This document shows, in pieces, positions 36,408-50,556 of a DNA stretch of 64,000 nucleotides. The position numbers were made by a program, and so were the translations under genes. The notes under the pieces were generated by a model that saw only the letters and a list, made by a program, of their open reading frames with translations, had not been told where the DNA came from and did not search any database. The DNA is from Antedon mediterranea (taxonomy: Eukaryota; Echinodermata; Crinoidea; Comatulida; Antedonidae), in the NCBI RefSeq assembly GCF_964355755.1, contig NC_092675.1:17685312-17749311 (forward strand), given 5' to 3'. The first letter of the stretch is position 1, and every line of letters begins with the position of its first letter.

Positions 36408-38370
36408 ATGACTTCCGTTGACCGAACGTGTAGGCTTGACATGAAACATGGGTTTGTTAAGCAAATAATTAAAAATCAAGTGTGCAGGTGAGGCTTTTGT
36501 AATGATTAACCCATGGAGTAAAGAATAAGAACCATAATAAATCGTAGTGTTCATCAACGGACAACGGGGAGTGAGAGGTTCGTTCCCCCATCACTCATTC
36601 ATCTAGGCCTACAGTATATGTTTTGCGCGAGTTTAAAATGTTTGAGCAATTGGAAATGGTTCATGGATTTCTTTACGCAAGTGGGAATCCCTGTTCGTAA
36701 TTTAATAATAAGTATTAAGTATGTATATTTTGTGTTCAAAACCTGTTCTGTGCAACTGCAAATCGTTGAAATCGCGCACAAAAATAATTCGCCGTGGCTA
36801 AAGATACGGTAACTGTATCCTAACTTCCGTTTACTAAAGGTACGGTAAATTGTATTACGGCATAATCAGCCAATAGGATGCTGGTACTTGTGTGACGTCA
36901 TCGTATAAGGACTTTTTTTCACAGTGAAAATAAATTCTAATCTTTTTTGTTGAATTTTTCATTTTTAGAGATGAGTACGATAAAGAAATCAAAGTCTCAA
37001 ATTCTCAGACTAAAGTGAAAACCAAACATGGAACAACAAAAGAGAGCCAGAACTATTATTTACCACCAAAAATGAGGAAACAATCCGATGCAAAAGGTGA
37101 GATAATTGATTGTTTGAAAGTAGTGAATGTCATGACAAGTAAAATGCAACATAATTTTATCCAGATTTTTGCAATTTCAATCTAAATAATTGATTTCAAT
37201 TGGCTGATTATGACGTAATGCAGTTTTACAGTACCTTTAGCAAACGGAAGTTAGGATACGGCACTGTATCTTTAGCCATGGCGTAAAAAAAAGTGGGTCT
37301 GTGCCTTTAAAATGTATTAAAATTAAAACATTTGTATACTGTACACTAAGGCACTATGTAAAAGCTTCTCCACTGCAGTTACTGTCAGTAACTACATGAT
37401 GAATGTTTAATCTTGCTATTTATACACACTCTCTATTACAGTGACTGCCTCATAAACTTGTACATGAAACAAACAAAAATCATAGATTATTGCAGTAAAC
37501 AAAGTAGTAACTGCAGCAGAGTATTTTTGATATCATCCATAAATTAATATGAGCCGTTACATAATGTGGCCTTTTTTAGTTGTGGAAGAGAAACCGGAAG
37601 ATAACAAGGCCGTATTGATGACAGTTGATAGGCGAGATGAAGACCGTGCATTATTTAAACTAGAGTATGTGGACCAACATGGTAACATTCATGTCAGAGT
37701 TGTTCATATGGTGAGTAAATAATGTTTTCTTTCGTTGCTTTGAGGTAAAATCTTATGGCAATTGTACCTTTATAGATTTTTAAAATGATTAAATTTAATA
37801 TTAGTATGCTTGTTTCCCACTAGCGACGCACAACGCAAGAAAATGCCCTTCCAATAATTGTGTTTTCAGTTGCTGTAGACTTTGACCTGGTTCACCCTGC
37901 ATACTTTTGAGTACGCGCTGTACTATGTTTTTCAGTGTTCTTTTGTTTTGCGTTGTTGTTGCATGATGTTTGTAGTAATTCCCACACGCTTAATGAAAAC
38001 TGTTCCTGACTTAGGCTCTGTTTAGACTATCAAACTTTGTGACAAAAAAAATGTGCTGTGCCCATATATAGAAATGATGATGTGATATTGCTATCATATT
38101 TGGGCACATCACACTTTTTAAAAAAAACTAATGTAATAGTGTATACAGAGCTTAAGTGTGTGTAGAATTAAAATAGACAAGCAAGGAATACAGAACATAA
38201 ATAGGGTAGAGGTGGAAACATTGTAAAATGATGTGTTTTTTTGTTTGTAGGGTGATAATTCTGAAGAAATAGCACAAGAACTGGCAATCAAAACCAATCT
38301 TTCAGAAGATTTGTGTGCTTGTTTGCAAGTTAGAATATTGAAAAATATAACAACATATACAAGAAATTAA
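36408..38370 (+). CDS. C2orf68: UPF0561 protein, C2orf68 homologue
   Basis: Four exons: 36408-36487, 36969-37096, 37580-37710 and 38251-38370, in total 152 aa with matching phases. The first exon was found through the conserved N-terminus RLDMKHGFVKQIIKNQV, followed across the splice by RDEYDKEIK; this LDM.HGF…I..NQ…RD.YDK signature is that of the C2orf68/UPF0561 family. A basic, low-complexity middle and a YLPP.MR motif follow. The C-terminal ~60 residues (LFKLEYVDQHGNIHVRVV onward) look like an alternating beta/alpha domain. The molecular function of the family is unknown to me. The only support for the start exon is the signature and phase, both good. Confidence 0.88.
36789..36912 (+). repeat. 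CRE-containing dispersed repeat, copy C
   Basis: This is the clearest full copy: it starts CGCCGTGGCTAAAGATACGG, then CTAACTTCCGTTTACTAAAGG, CATAATCAGCCAAT, GATGCTGGTACTTGTGTGACG and TCATCGTATAAGGAC. It lies in the first intron of the C2orf68 homologue, ~50 bp before exon 2. Confidence 0.8.
37198..37290 (-). repeat. CRE-containing dispersed repeat, copy D
   Basis: A reverse-orientation copy in intron 2 of the C2orf68 homologue, with ATTGGCTGATTATGACGTAA, then the reverse of CTAACTTCCGTTTGCTAAAGG and of CCATGGCTAAAGATAC. With copy C it forms an inverted pair around exon 2. Confidence 0.8.
37344..37535. mobile_element. MITE-like repeat family C, copy 1
   Basis: Starts CTATGTAAAAGCTTCTCCACTGCAGTTACTG and ends in the inverted phrase GTAGTAACTGCAGCAGAGTA; the centre has CAGTGACTGCCTCATAAA. 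A second copy is at 59391-59600. Confidence 0.65.
38013..38153. mobile_element. MITE family A, copy 4 (C2orf68 homologue intron 3)
   Basis: The inverted ends are TTAGGCTCTGTTTAGACTAT and the reverse of ATAGTGTATACAGAGCTTAA. The interior has GACAAAAAAAATGTGCTGTG and TTTGGGCACATCACACTTTT. Confidence 0.85.
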
Positions 38371-38825
38371 GATATGTTTTTATGGTTGATTGTTGATGTT
38401 GAGATTTAACGCTTTATTATTACTCAAACATGGTGCTATTTTAAATTATTAGTTAGTTGAACACATCAGAATAACCGAATAATTATGGTACATTAAGGAT
38501 GTGTGTTATGGATGGATATTATAATGTATTCTAACTTAATAATAGAAAAATGATTAAAATAACTACTATAGTATGACAGTAACTGTTTTAGTTTTTAAAT
38601 TGTTTTGACGTACTGTAACTGATTACTGGTATAAATCATAAATATTTTATTTAATCTATTATATATATACACAAATCAGGCAAAGAACATTAATTCTAAA
38701 CCGCCCGGTGATATACTGAAATTTATTATATATATATATCTCCAATCTGCAGACAGTACTGTTTCGATCTTATTAGATCTCGTCACTGCAGCTCAGGTTT
38801 CGAAATATACATATACCGGTAATAG

Positions 38826-38880
38826 TTTCGTGGAAATCTCTCTATTATATATATATAATAGTACAGAGATTTCCACGAAA
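38826..38880. repeat. Perfect 16-bp inverted repeat
   Basis: TTTCGTGGAAATCTCT (38826-38841) and its exact reverse complement (38865-38880) enclose an AT-alternating spacer. The whole 55 bp can extrude as a cruciform. Confidence 0.85.
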
Positions 38881-40720
38881 AATTACCAAATTTCAACCTT
38901 TTATTTTTCGACATAAAGTGGTCCCATGACACTACATGCGCACATAGCAATGTTAGTGCATATTAATTGGATTTAAAAAGGTCGAAATTTGGGTGATTTG
39001 GCAAAAAAATCCCTGCACTATTTAGCACAGAATTCAACAAAAATTACCAAATTTCAATCTTTATTTTTTGGCATAAAGTGGTCCCATGACACTATAAGAC
39101 AATGATATGGCATTATATGTGCAATATGTGCAATATTAGTGCAACTTAATTGCATTTTAAAAATGTGGAAATTTGGGTGATTTTTTAAAAGTTTTTGAAC
39201 GCTTACAAACCTTGTGAAAGGTGTTTTTCAGCGTATAGTACCCGGTATCCATTTAGGCAATTTGTTGTATACAATTAAAGCTAAGGTACAGGCATGAATT
39301 TTAAATATAATATTTGGTTAATTGTACATAAATCAAATATTTGTAACAGAAATCGAGACGAAAAAACATGAATTTCCCTTAATATGGTGAAATACAAAAT
39401 TTGGCAAAATTCTTCCATAAAAACCAGAAAGACTTTTTTTCAGTAGTTAACCTAATGTAATAACATGTCTGTTGACTCCCCAGACGGTGAAAAAAGATGA
39501 TAGATATACGATGGATAATTTTTGCTATAGCATGAAAATAAAAAGCTGAAGTTGAATAAAAATATCAGAAATGTAATATTCAAGTTATATTACCTATATT
39601 TAGTCATCTGATAACATTTATCCCGTTTATTTTTCATAGCTTTATAAAATGCCTCTCTATTTACAAAATTTGTGTACAAAAGAATAGAGATTTTACTGTG
39701 TAATTTGAACTATCCCCCCACTGATAAGAAAGTGCTTATTTTCAACAATCTTGTGTAACACAAATAAAATCCCAAAAATTATGAAACATAGGGGAAACTA
39801 TAGATCGATAATTATTGGAATGTATGATCACTAGAAATTTTTTGCCCGCACCTGGCCTTTAAAACAATTCTGGCTAAAAAATCAGATGCCTTTTTACCTT
39901 AGGCTTTCTTTGAGGGTAATGCACCCTGTGTGTATACACACTTTTAAAATTCGATGTTTTAACGAAAAGCGTTGAAAAGCTAGTTAGCTTACGTCTCCTG
40001 GGAGAAATGCACACCGCCCTCTCTTCTTAGTGAATATTAATTGGGGATTTTAAAAAGGTATATATGGGTGATTTGAAAAAAAAATCCTTGTACTATAGTA
40101 CAGGGTTTTTTTTTTAAAAATTAGCCAAAATATTGAAATTTGAAAAGTATATATTGAGATAACATGCACAGAAATTATGTGATGTGTATGATATAGTAAC
40201 CATTTGTGTCAAATAAAAGTGTTGATATGGAATTTTGAAAAGTATTGAGGTAACATGCGTAGAACATGTAATTCTGCGCATGTCGCATTATGATATAGTA
40301 ACCAGTTATATCAACAAATGAAAGGGTTGGAATTTGGTGATTTTCCATTTCTAGAACATGTATCATGCACTTAATTTATTTATTATGGTGCCTGTGTATT
40401 GTAATAATAAATGTTATGTCTAGAAATAAGGTATTTATACTTTTTGCTACTAAAGGTGCGATATAAAGAGCACTATGTAAGCATAGGTGTTAATCAAATA
40501 CAGGTTATGCCAATGGTGTTTAGTTTCATGACTGGGGAATTTAAGGATGCAGTTAGAATTTAATATGTAGTAGCCAGAACGAAACTTGTACTATAGTAAA
40601 GGGATTTTTTTTTTAAATTTTAAAAAGTATTGAAAAGTATGTATTAAGGTAACATGCGCAGAACTCATTACTGTGCGATTCTGTGCATGTCACAGTAACT
40701 TAGAGCACTATTATCATAAA
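38873..40720. repeat. Field of diverged tandem and dispersed repeats
   Basis: 38873-39030 and 39036-39190 are direct copies of a ~160-bp unit (AAATTACCAAATTTCAA, CATAAAGTGGTCCCATGACA and AAATTTGGGTGATTT). More decayed versions continue at 40040-40360 and 40600-40720, with the phrase TATTGAGGTAACATGCG repeated. No ORF was recognised. This is probably old transposon sequence with internal duplication. Confidence 0.7.
40432..40565. repeat. Dispersed repeat shared with 43029-43178
   Basis: Both segments carry GCTACTAAAGG.GCGATATA, AGAG.GCACTA.TAAGCAT, CCAATGGTGTT and GGAATTTAAGGATG in the same order. One lies 3' of PCNA and one within a PCNA intron. Confidence 0.7.
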
Positions 40721-41238
40721 ATACAGTAACCGAGCATCAATTTAACGTTTTCTCGATTTTAGTCGAAAATTTTATTGATATATATATACAGTACACATTG
40801 TCTATCAAATTCACAATGTAGTTTTTGAATAAATGCTATTTCTTGAGGAGCAAATACAATTATTGGGAGGTTTTTGCAAACCGCTTTTATGAATTACACT
40901 ATAGTTAAACAAAACCAAATATTTTGATAGTTATCCCTCTAATAAATTACTGGTTAAACTTTACAAACTGACAAACTAGTTTACATGATAATGGTGTGGC
41001 TTATTATAATTTACAAGTACTGATCTCAGGAAGAGACAAGAATAATCAGCTAAGAAATATGCACTATTTACTTTGTATGGGTTAATGTTTACTCAAAATT
41101 AAAACATAAATTGTATGCCTAATGTATATGTAAATTATAGATTGTGTTTTACATAATTAAAATAAACAATATACTAGTACACTTTAGTGCAGAATGCGTA
41201 AATGTTTAATTTGATGGTATTACTGTTTTGAATTCTCT

Positions 41239-45480
<4,242 letters not shown>

Positions 45481-45785
45481 GTGATAATCAGTCGGAACGT
45501 AATAGGTGATACCATTTTCTTAAAAGGGATAAATATAAAAATTACATACATTGTTAAAATCTAAAACGATGATTCATCCATAATTAATCTACTATACTAT
45601 CCAGATGAAGTTAAAAAACTAATAAAATATTTCTGTAAAGTTTGTATTGACATAGGAGTATAGTGGGTAAAAATTGTCTAATCGTCATAACCTATAAACT
45701 AAATATTACCAACTACTTTGTGGTTCGTGTTCAGACATGACAAACAGCAAAACGTCACAAGTCTTGTTCTTTTGTTTATTTCTCC

Positions 45786-45971
45786 ATGGCCGGCTGGTCT
45801 GACCGTATTATATTTACAGACCTCATTCCTACATATGCATTTGGTGTATCTGGAATTGTGCTATCATTATGGATTATTGTAAACTTGAGCGTAACCTATA
45901 TAATAGTATTAAATCTCTATACATTCTGGTTGTACTTTCTACTAGGTAACCCAGTATCAAAACTAAACTAA
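45786..45971 (+). CDS. Possible 61-aa membrane microprotein
   Basis: An ATG-led frame begins MAGWSDRIIFTDLIPTYAFG and continues with ~40 mostly hydrophobic residues, enough for one or two membrane segments. It starts ~550 bp from the PCNA start on the other strand, in the divergent position of a shared promoter, and an AATAAA lies ~65 bp after its stop (46040). I do not recognise a family. It could equally be the first exon of a spliced gene, with GTAACC near 45891 as a donor, or chance. Confidence 0.3.
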   Translation: MAGWSDRIIFTDLIPTYAFGVSGIVLSLWIIVNLSVTYIIVLNLYTFWLYFLLGNPVSKLN

Positions 45972-46099
45972 CCCTAGGATTAGGAAGTGACACTAGCCTT
46001 CCTACTGGGACCGTCCATGCTGGGACGCAACCAGTAATTGTTAATAAAGTAGGCCTAAATGAAATATTTGACATGTTTTGCAAAAGCTATATAAAACAA

Positions 46100-46520
46100 G
46101 CATGGGCTTTTCACGTACCAAAATGTAAAATTTAAATACCACTAATACTACTAATGTATAACTGTAAATAGAGTAACGAAATAAAGAATTTTTTTTTATA
46201 GTGTAGTTAAAATTTTTTTTCGTATTAAACTATGATTTTATGTGAATGTATTTTTATATATTATTTTGTATCACTATTATGTATAATTGTTATTACTATA
46301 CTGTATAGGAAAACAATTCAATATTAACTATCATGATAATTTTAATATCCTCATCAACAATTATTTTTGTTACTACTTCCTCTTTATGTATATATATACG
46401 GTATATAAATATATTTAACTAAAATGTATCAACTCATGTCAGACAAATATTGCTACAGTATATAGTACTAATTTAATTTAAATTAGCTCAAGTATCCGTA
46501 TCCGTCATTTTATGTTAATT
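46100..46520. other. Intergenic, nothing seen
   Basis: AT-rich sequence with short TATA-type microsatellites only. Confidence 0.5.
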
Positions 46521-46524
46521 GTGT

Positions 46525-46605
46525 TCAATATGGATGCACCACTTGTGTGTGCCACCGATGTAAAGGTGCAATTTCCAAATAAATTGATTGATTGATTGAT
46601 ATATA
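46525..46605 (+). mobile_element. 3' tail of a CR1/L2-type LINE
   Basis: The phrase TGCCACCGATGTAAAGGTGC is followed by AAATAAATTGATTGATTGAT, a short (GATT)n tail of the type that ends L2/CR1-clade elements. Only the tail is left. Confidence 0.5.
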
Positions 46606-46681
46606 GAATAATTAAAGAAAGAAAAAGGCCTAAAAAATGTAACATATAGAGGGCGGCAAACAGAAAATTATAAATAATCTA

Positions 46682-48160
46682 TCTATATTATAAGTGAGAG
46701 AGTTTGTCTGTTTGTTTGTTTGTCTGTTTGTTCGTTATACAAATTTTTGTTACTGCACAAAATCTTACATATGGGGTATCAAAATGACCGCAATTGTACC
46801 GGGAATGTTCTAAGCTATATTTCAACATCATCCGCCACCTAGAATCCATGTTAGGGACCAAAATGTGGTCAAAACCCCCACTTTCGATGTTTGTTCGTTA
46901 TACAAATTTCCGTTTCTGCACGTAACCATACGTATGGGGTATCAAAATGATGGCAATTGTACCCGGAAGGTTTTAAACTACATTTGAAAAAATTCCCCCG
47001 ACTCCTGGGGTTTTTGTGGGAGGGGTGGGGGTGGAGTGGTGGTTTGTGATGTCATTTTTTGCTAGGGCTCGGGGTTGTAGGCTATCGAATTGTAAAATTA
47101 TACTACAAAAGTTTGACAGTATTTTAATTATCCTCAGCAAGGCGTATATAGATATACATATTTTATTCATTAACCAATATGACACCTATTCAATTACACA
47201 TTTAGCAAAGTACTTTAACCATATCCAGCTATGTATCGGTCTCTTGGATTTTCTCATTACAGATATCCATTCCTGTGTGAACATACACACGTTGTTTACC
47301 GTTACTGTGTTCAACTACATCACGATGCCTCCAAGGAAAAAAGTATTTAATTATTCCTGGGAAGCGGCTGGGAGTTTGGGGTGGGCCTATCACCATGACC
47401 GAAACTGTATTTGGTTTGTTTTAAACTACATTTGAAAACTGCCACTGAGGGATTATGGGTTGGGAGTGATAATAACATAACTTCAACAAATCACCCAGTG
47501 TATCTGGGGTGTGTTTGTAGGGGGAGGTGGAAGAGCGAAAATATTGTCGTAATGAAGTAGCCTATATGCTTGGAATTGTACTAGGAAAAGTTACTATATT
47601 TGAACTGTCATGGGGAGGAGTTAAGGTTTGTTGATTGTGGCTGGGGTGGTGAGAGGAGAAAGAAGGCTGGGGGCCCGCAGTATCTAAATTAGATATTTTA
47701 ATTATCAGCCAATATGACACCTATTCATTTACACAATTTACAACGTACTTCAACCATTATTAGACCCATCATAGCTATGTATACTCCTCTCAATTTGAAG
47801 CTTACGTTGAATTGAATTTGTCCATCACTGGGAAGAATTGGTTTTTAAAAAAGAGTATGGGGTGTTATTGAAGAAGGGTGGAGATTGGTGAGTATAGACA
47901 GATACTGGCGTCGGGTGTTGAGAAGGCTTTAAACTAATTTTGAAACCTGCCCTGGGGCGGGTATAATTGCTAGTATTAAATATAGGGACTTTACAAAACA
48001 CAACAAATAATTGTTGTACGACATTGCCGTATGAACAAATTGGTGAAAGAGCAAATTGCTGTATGTAGTTAAATTGCCGAATAGACAAAAATTGGCATAA
48101 GGACAAAATTTCCGAAAGGACAAAAATTGGCGCGCGTAAAGACAAACATTGGTGTACAGT
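46682..48160. mobile_element. Possible Helitron-like or other non-autonomous element with internal repeats
   Basis: The start TCTATATTATAAGTGAGAGA, then GTTTGTCTGTTTG repeats, resembles 5' ends of Helitron-type elements. Internally, the unit TCAAAATGA..GCAATTGTACC.GGAA followed by TAAACTACATTTGAAAA recurs about every 180-350 bp, and AATATGACACCTATTCA occurs at ~47178 and ~47711. Near 48065-48155 there are short repeats of GACAAAAATTGG. No Rep/helicase ORF or clear 3' CTRR hairpin was found. Confidence 0.4.
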
Positions 48161-48930
48161 GTAACTAAATTTATTTAATTACTTTTTACAACAAGTTTGC
48201 TTAATAAATATCACGCACCGAAATTATTGCTACCTTTGGTGGGTAAGTAACAGACTTATCAGAGTAAATTATTAAGGATGAACGCATCCATCCTATATGT
48301 GTAATTATCACAACCATAAATATAAAATACAATAACATACCAAGAATATGGAGTAAATATTTATTTTATGATTATGATCATATCAGTATGACATTTGGCT
48401 GAGTAATATGATATTGAATTCTCAAAAATCATTATAATTGAAGCTTATTACATAACTGGCGCCACCTAGAAATCATGATACATTGTTTTAAATAAAAGCA
48501 CTAAAGCTGCTGGAAACACACAGTACACTAAAAAATCTTAAAATATAATTTAATAAAATGTAAAGAAACATGAAATAAAACAGTTGTAGCATAGTTGTAG
48601 CATTTTTGCATAAAGTCAATTTTTTAACAAATAATTGTCCAAAATCAACATTGCAATGTTAAAAATATCTATACAAGATCCAGAAAATTGGATTCTAACA
48701 ATTTAATACATATTTACTAAATTTATTATAATTATTTACTATTTATATAATATTACAGAAAGACTTTATTATGCGGTATACAACAATAAACTTGCATATC
48801 AAATTAATAAAATATGTTCAGTTGTTTGTTTTTGCAACACAAACTCAGTGGTTAGAATTCATTCATACTCAATCCACTTTAAAAAGTAATTAGTTGAATT
48901 ATTATCCATGTATAAAAGTGATGGAAATGG
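48161..48930. other. Intergenic, nothing seen
   Basis: AT-rich sequence without a recognisable gene or repeat structure. Confidence 0.5.
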
Positions 48931-49258
48931 TAAAGATGTATTGTCCCCAAAAACATGAAAAATGAAGATTAGTTAAATCAAACTTTGAATATGTTAGTTT
49001 TAATCAAGTTAATCACTTCCGTAGAAAAAAAAAATGTTCACTTATAAAATGACAAAATAAATTGTTAAATTCAACCAAAAACTCATTGGCTGGCAGCCAA
49101 TTTGACCATTTTTTGCTTTAAATTACAGTTTTTTCAGGTAAATACATTTTTTTCGATCCAATTTTTGGTCAAAGTGGATAACTATTATAATACATTAAAA
49201 TGGCATATTAAAAAAAAAATGTTAAGAATTATTTTTTCAGGGGGACAATACATCTTTA
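48931..49258. mobile_element. MITE family B, copy 2
   Basis: A full-length copy with both TAAAGATGTATTGTCCCC termini. It is the reverse orientation of copy 1 (495-836). The interior phrases AAATTCAACCAAAAAC, CATTGGCTGGCAGCCAATTT and TTTTTTGCTTTAAATTA are shared across copies. Confidence 0.85.
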
Positions 49259-50415
49259 AACCCAGAGCTATCTATTATTACTAGCAATTTGTTTAACAAA
49301 CTGTTGTCAATACAGTATAGAGTGCAATTACATCATTGTAGGGCAAAACATTTGACCGATTAAAACTGATTTGATCACCTATAGGCCTAGTCACAATCTT
49401 TGAAAAACTTGATTGTGAGTGAAGAACACTTTATACACATTATATTTGAAGACATCTCAGAGTTTATTAGGATTTTCTACGGAATTGAGATGAATTTTTA
49501 CCACAAAATATGTTATTGTAATGATTATCAAAAAATACTAATATTAAAAATAAAACACACTCACACAAAACTTGTATCATGATATAGCATAAATTTGTAT
49601 TACTAAAATTTCAGTTGTCTTTCATATTCAAAAGAATTCTCCTTTTAAAAGAAATATTTGTCATTTAATCTTTCTACAAGTAACAATTTACACATTAATA
49701 AAATAAAGTTTGCCATGATTTCTAACCATGAAGGATGACTAGTTGACATTCTTGTTTACCTTCATCTAATTTATAATACAATAATTGAAAGCATACACAG
49801 TCAGCTTCTATTTACAAGTCGATATACATTTTCAAACACAATTACAATACAGGGTTCAACACTAGTGGAGTACAAGGTTTTAAAGGGGGCAAGGCCTCGC
49901 CTACCTCAGCCACCATGAAGAAGATGTGGAAGATGTTTGATGTTAGTGCCATTAATGCCAGTAATAACATCTTAAGTATTTTTCTTATTTACATTTTTTT
50001 TTTTAAATGGTATTATACCTTCCATTGTATCCAATTATAACCATTGGATTGAAACACTATGTAAGTTTGATAATTAATTATGTAATTAAGTTGAGATACA
50101 TTTAATCAGGATATAAATAGGAGTTTATTTGAATAAAAAGATTGGAAGACATACTGTACCAGTACTTAGGAAGACAATGGAATATGTTAAATACCTTTGC
50201 ATAGTCCACAAGTATTCATTAACTGTAGTTACAAATTTGGTATATTTTGAAAGACAACATATACAGTAGTAACATTAACCAAGATGTTTCACCAAAATAC
50301 TGTTTTTAAAGATGGTTTACATATTATTGTTGAATACACTGTATAATAAAACTCAGACTACTTTGTTATTTACAAATTAAAGAGTGCTTGCTCATGACTT
50401 GTGTGGCCAATCAAT
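49259..50415. other. 3' flank of the EGF-ligand gene
   Basis: AT-rich and without a gene. A TTTATT at 50416-50421 (AATAAA on the minus strand) is a plausible poly(A) signal for the gene ending at 50557. Confidence 0.5.
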
Positions 50416-50556
50416 TTTATTTATAGAAATTACAGACTTATGCCTGCTCTTGAAAGAGTCCAATACTTTAAAGCTCATCCAACTTATCCATCCAACTTAC
50501 CAATTCATCTGCTTTCTTCAAAGTCTTTAACATCGTCAAAATTGTTTAAATCTATA

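Noticed and set aside
35284-37096. NCOA4 transcript reading through a GTAAGA at its stop codon into the exon at 36969
   Set aside because: The phase fits, but the exon at 36408-36487 gives an ATG start, a matching phase and the C2orf68 signature, and NCOA4 ends naturally with a WLL motif and its own poly(A) signal.
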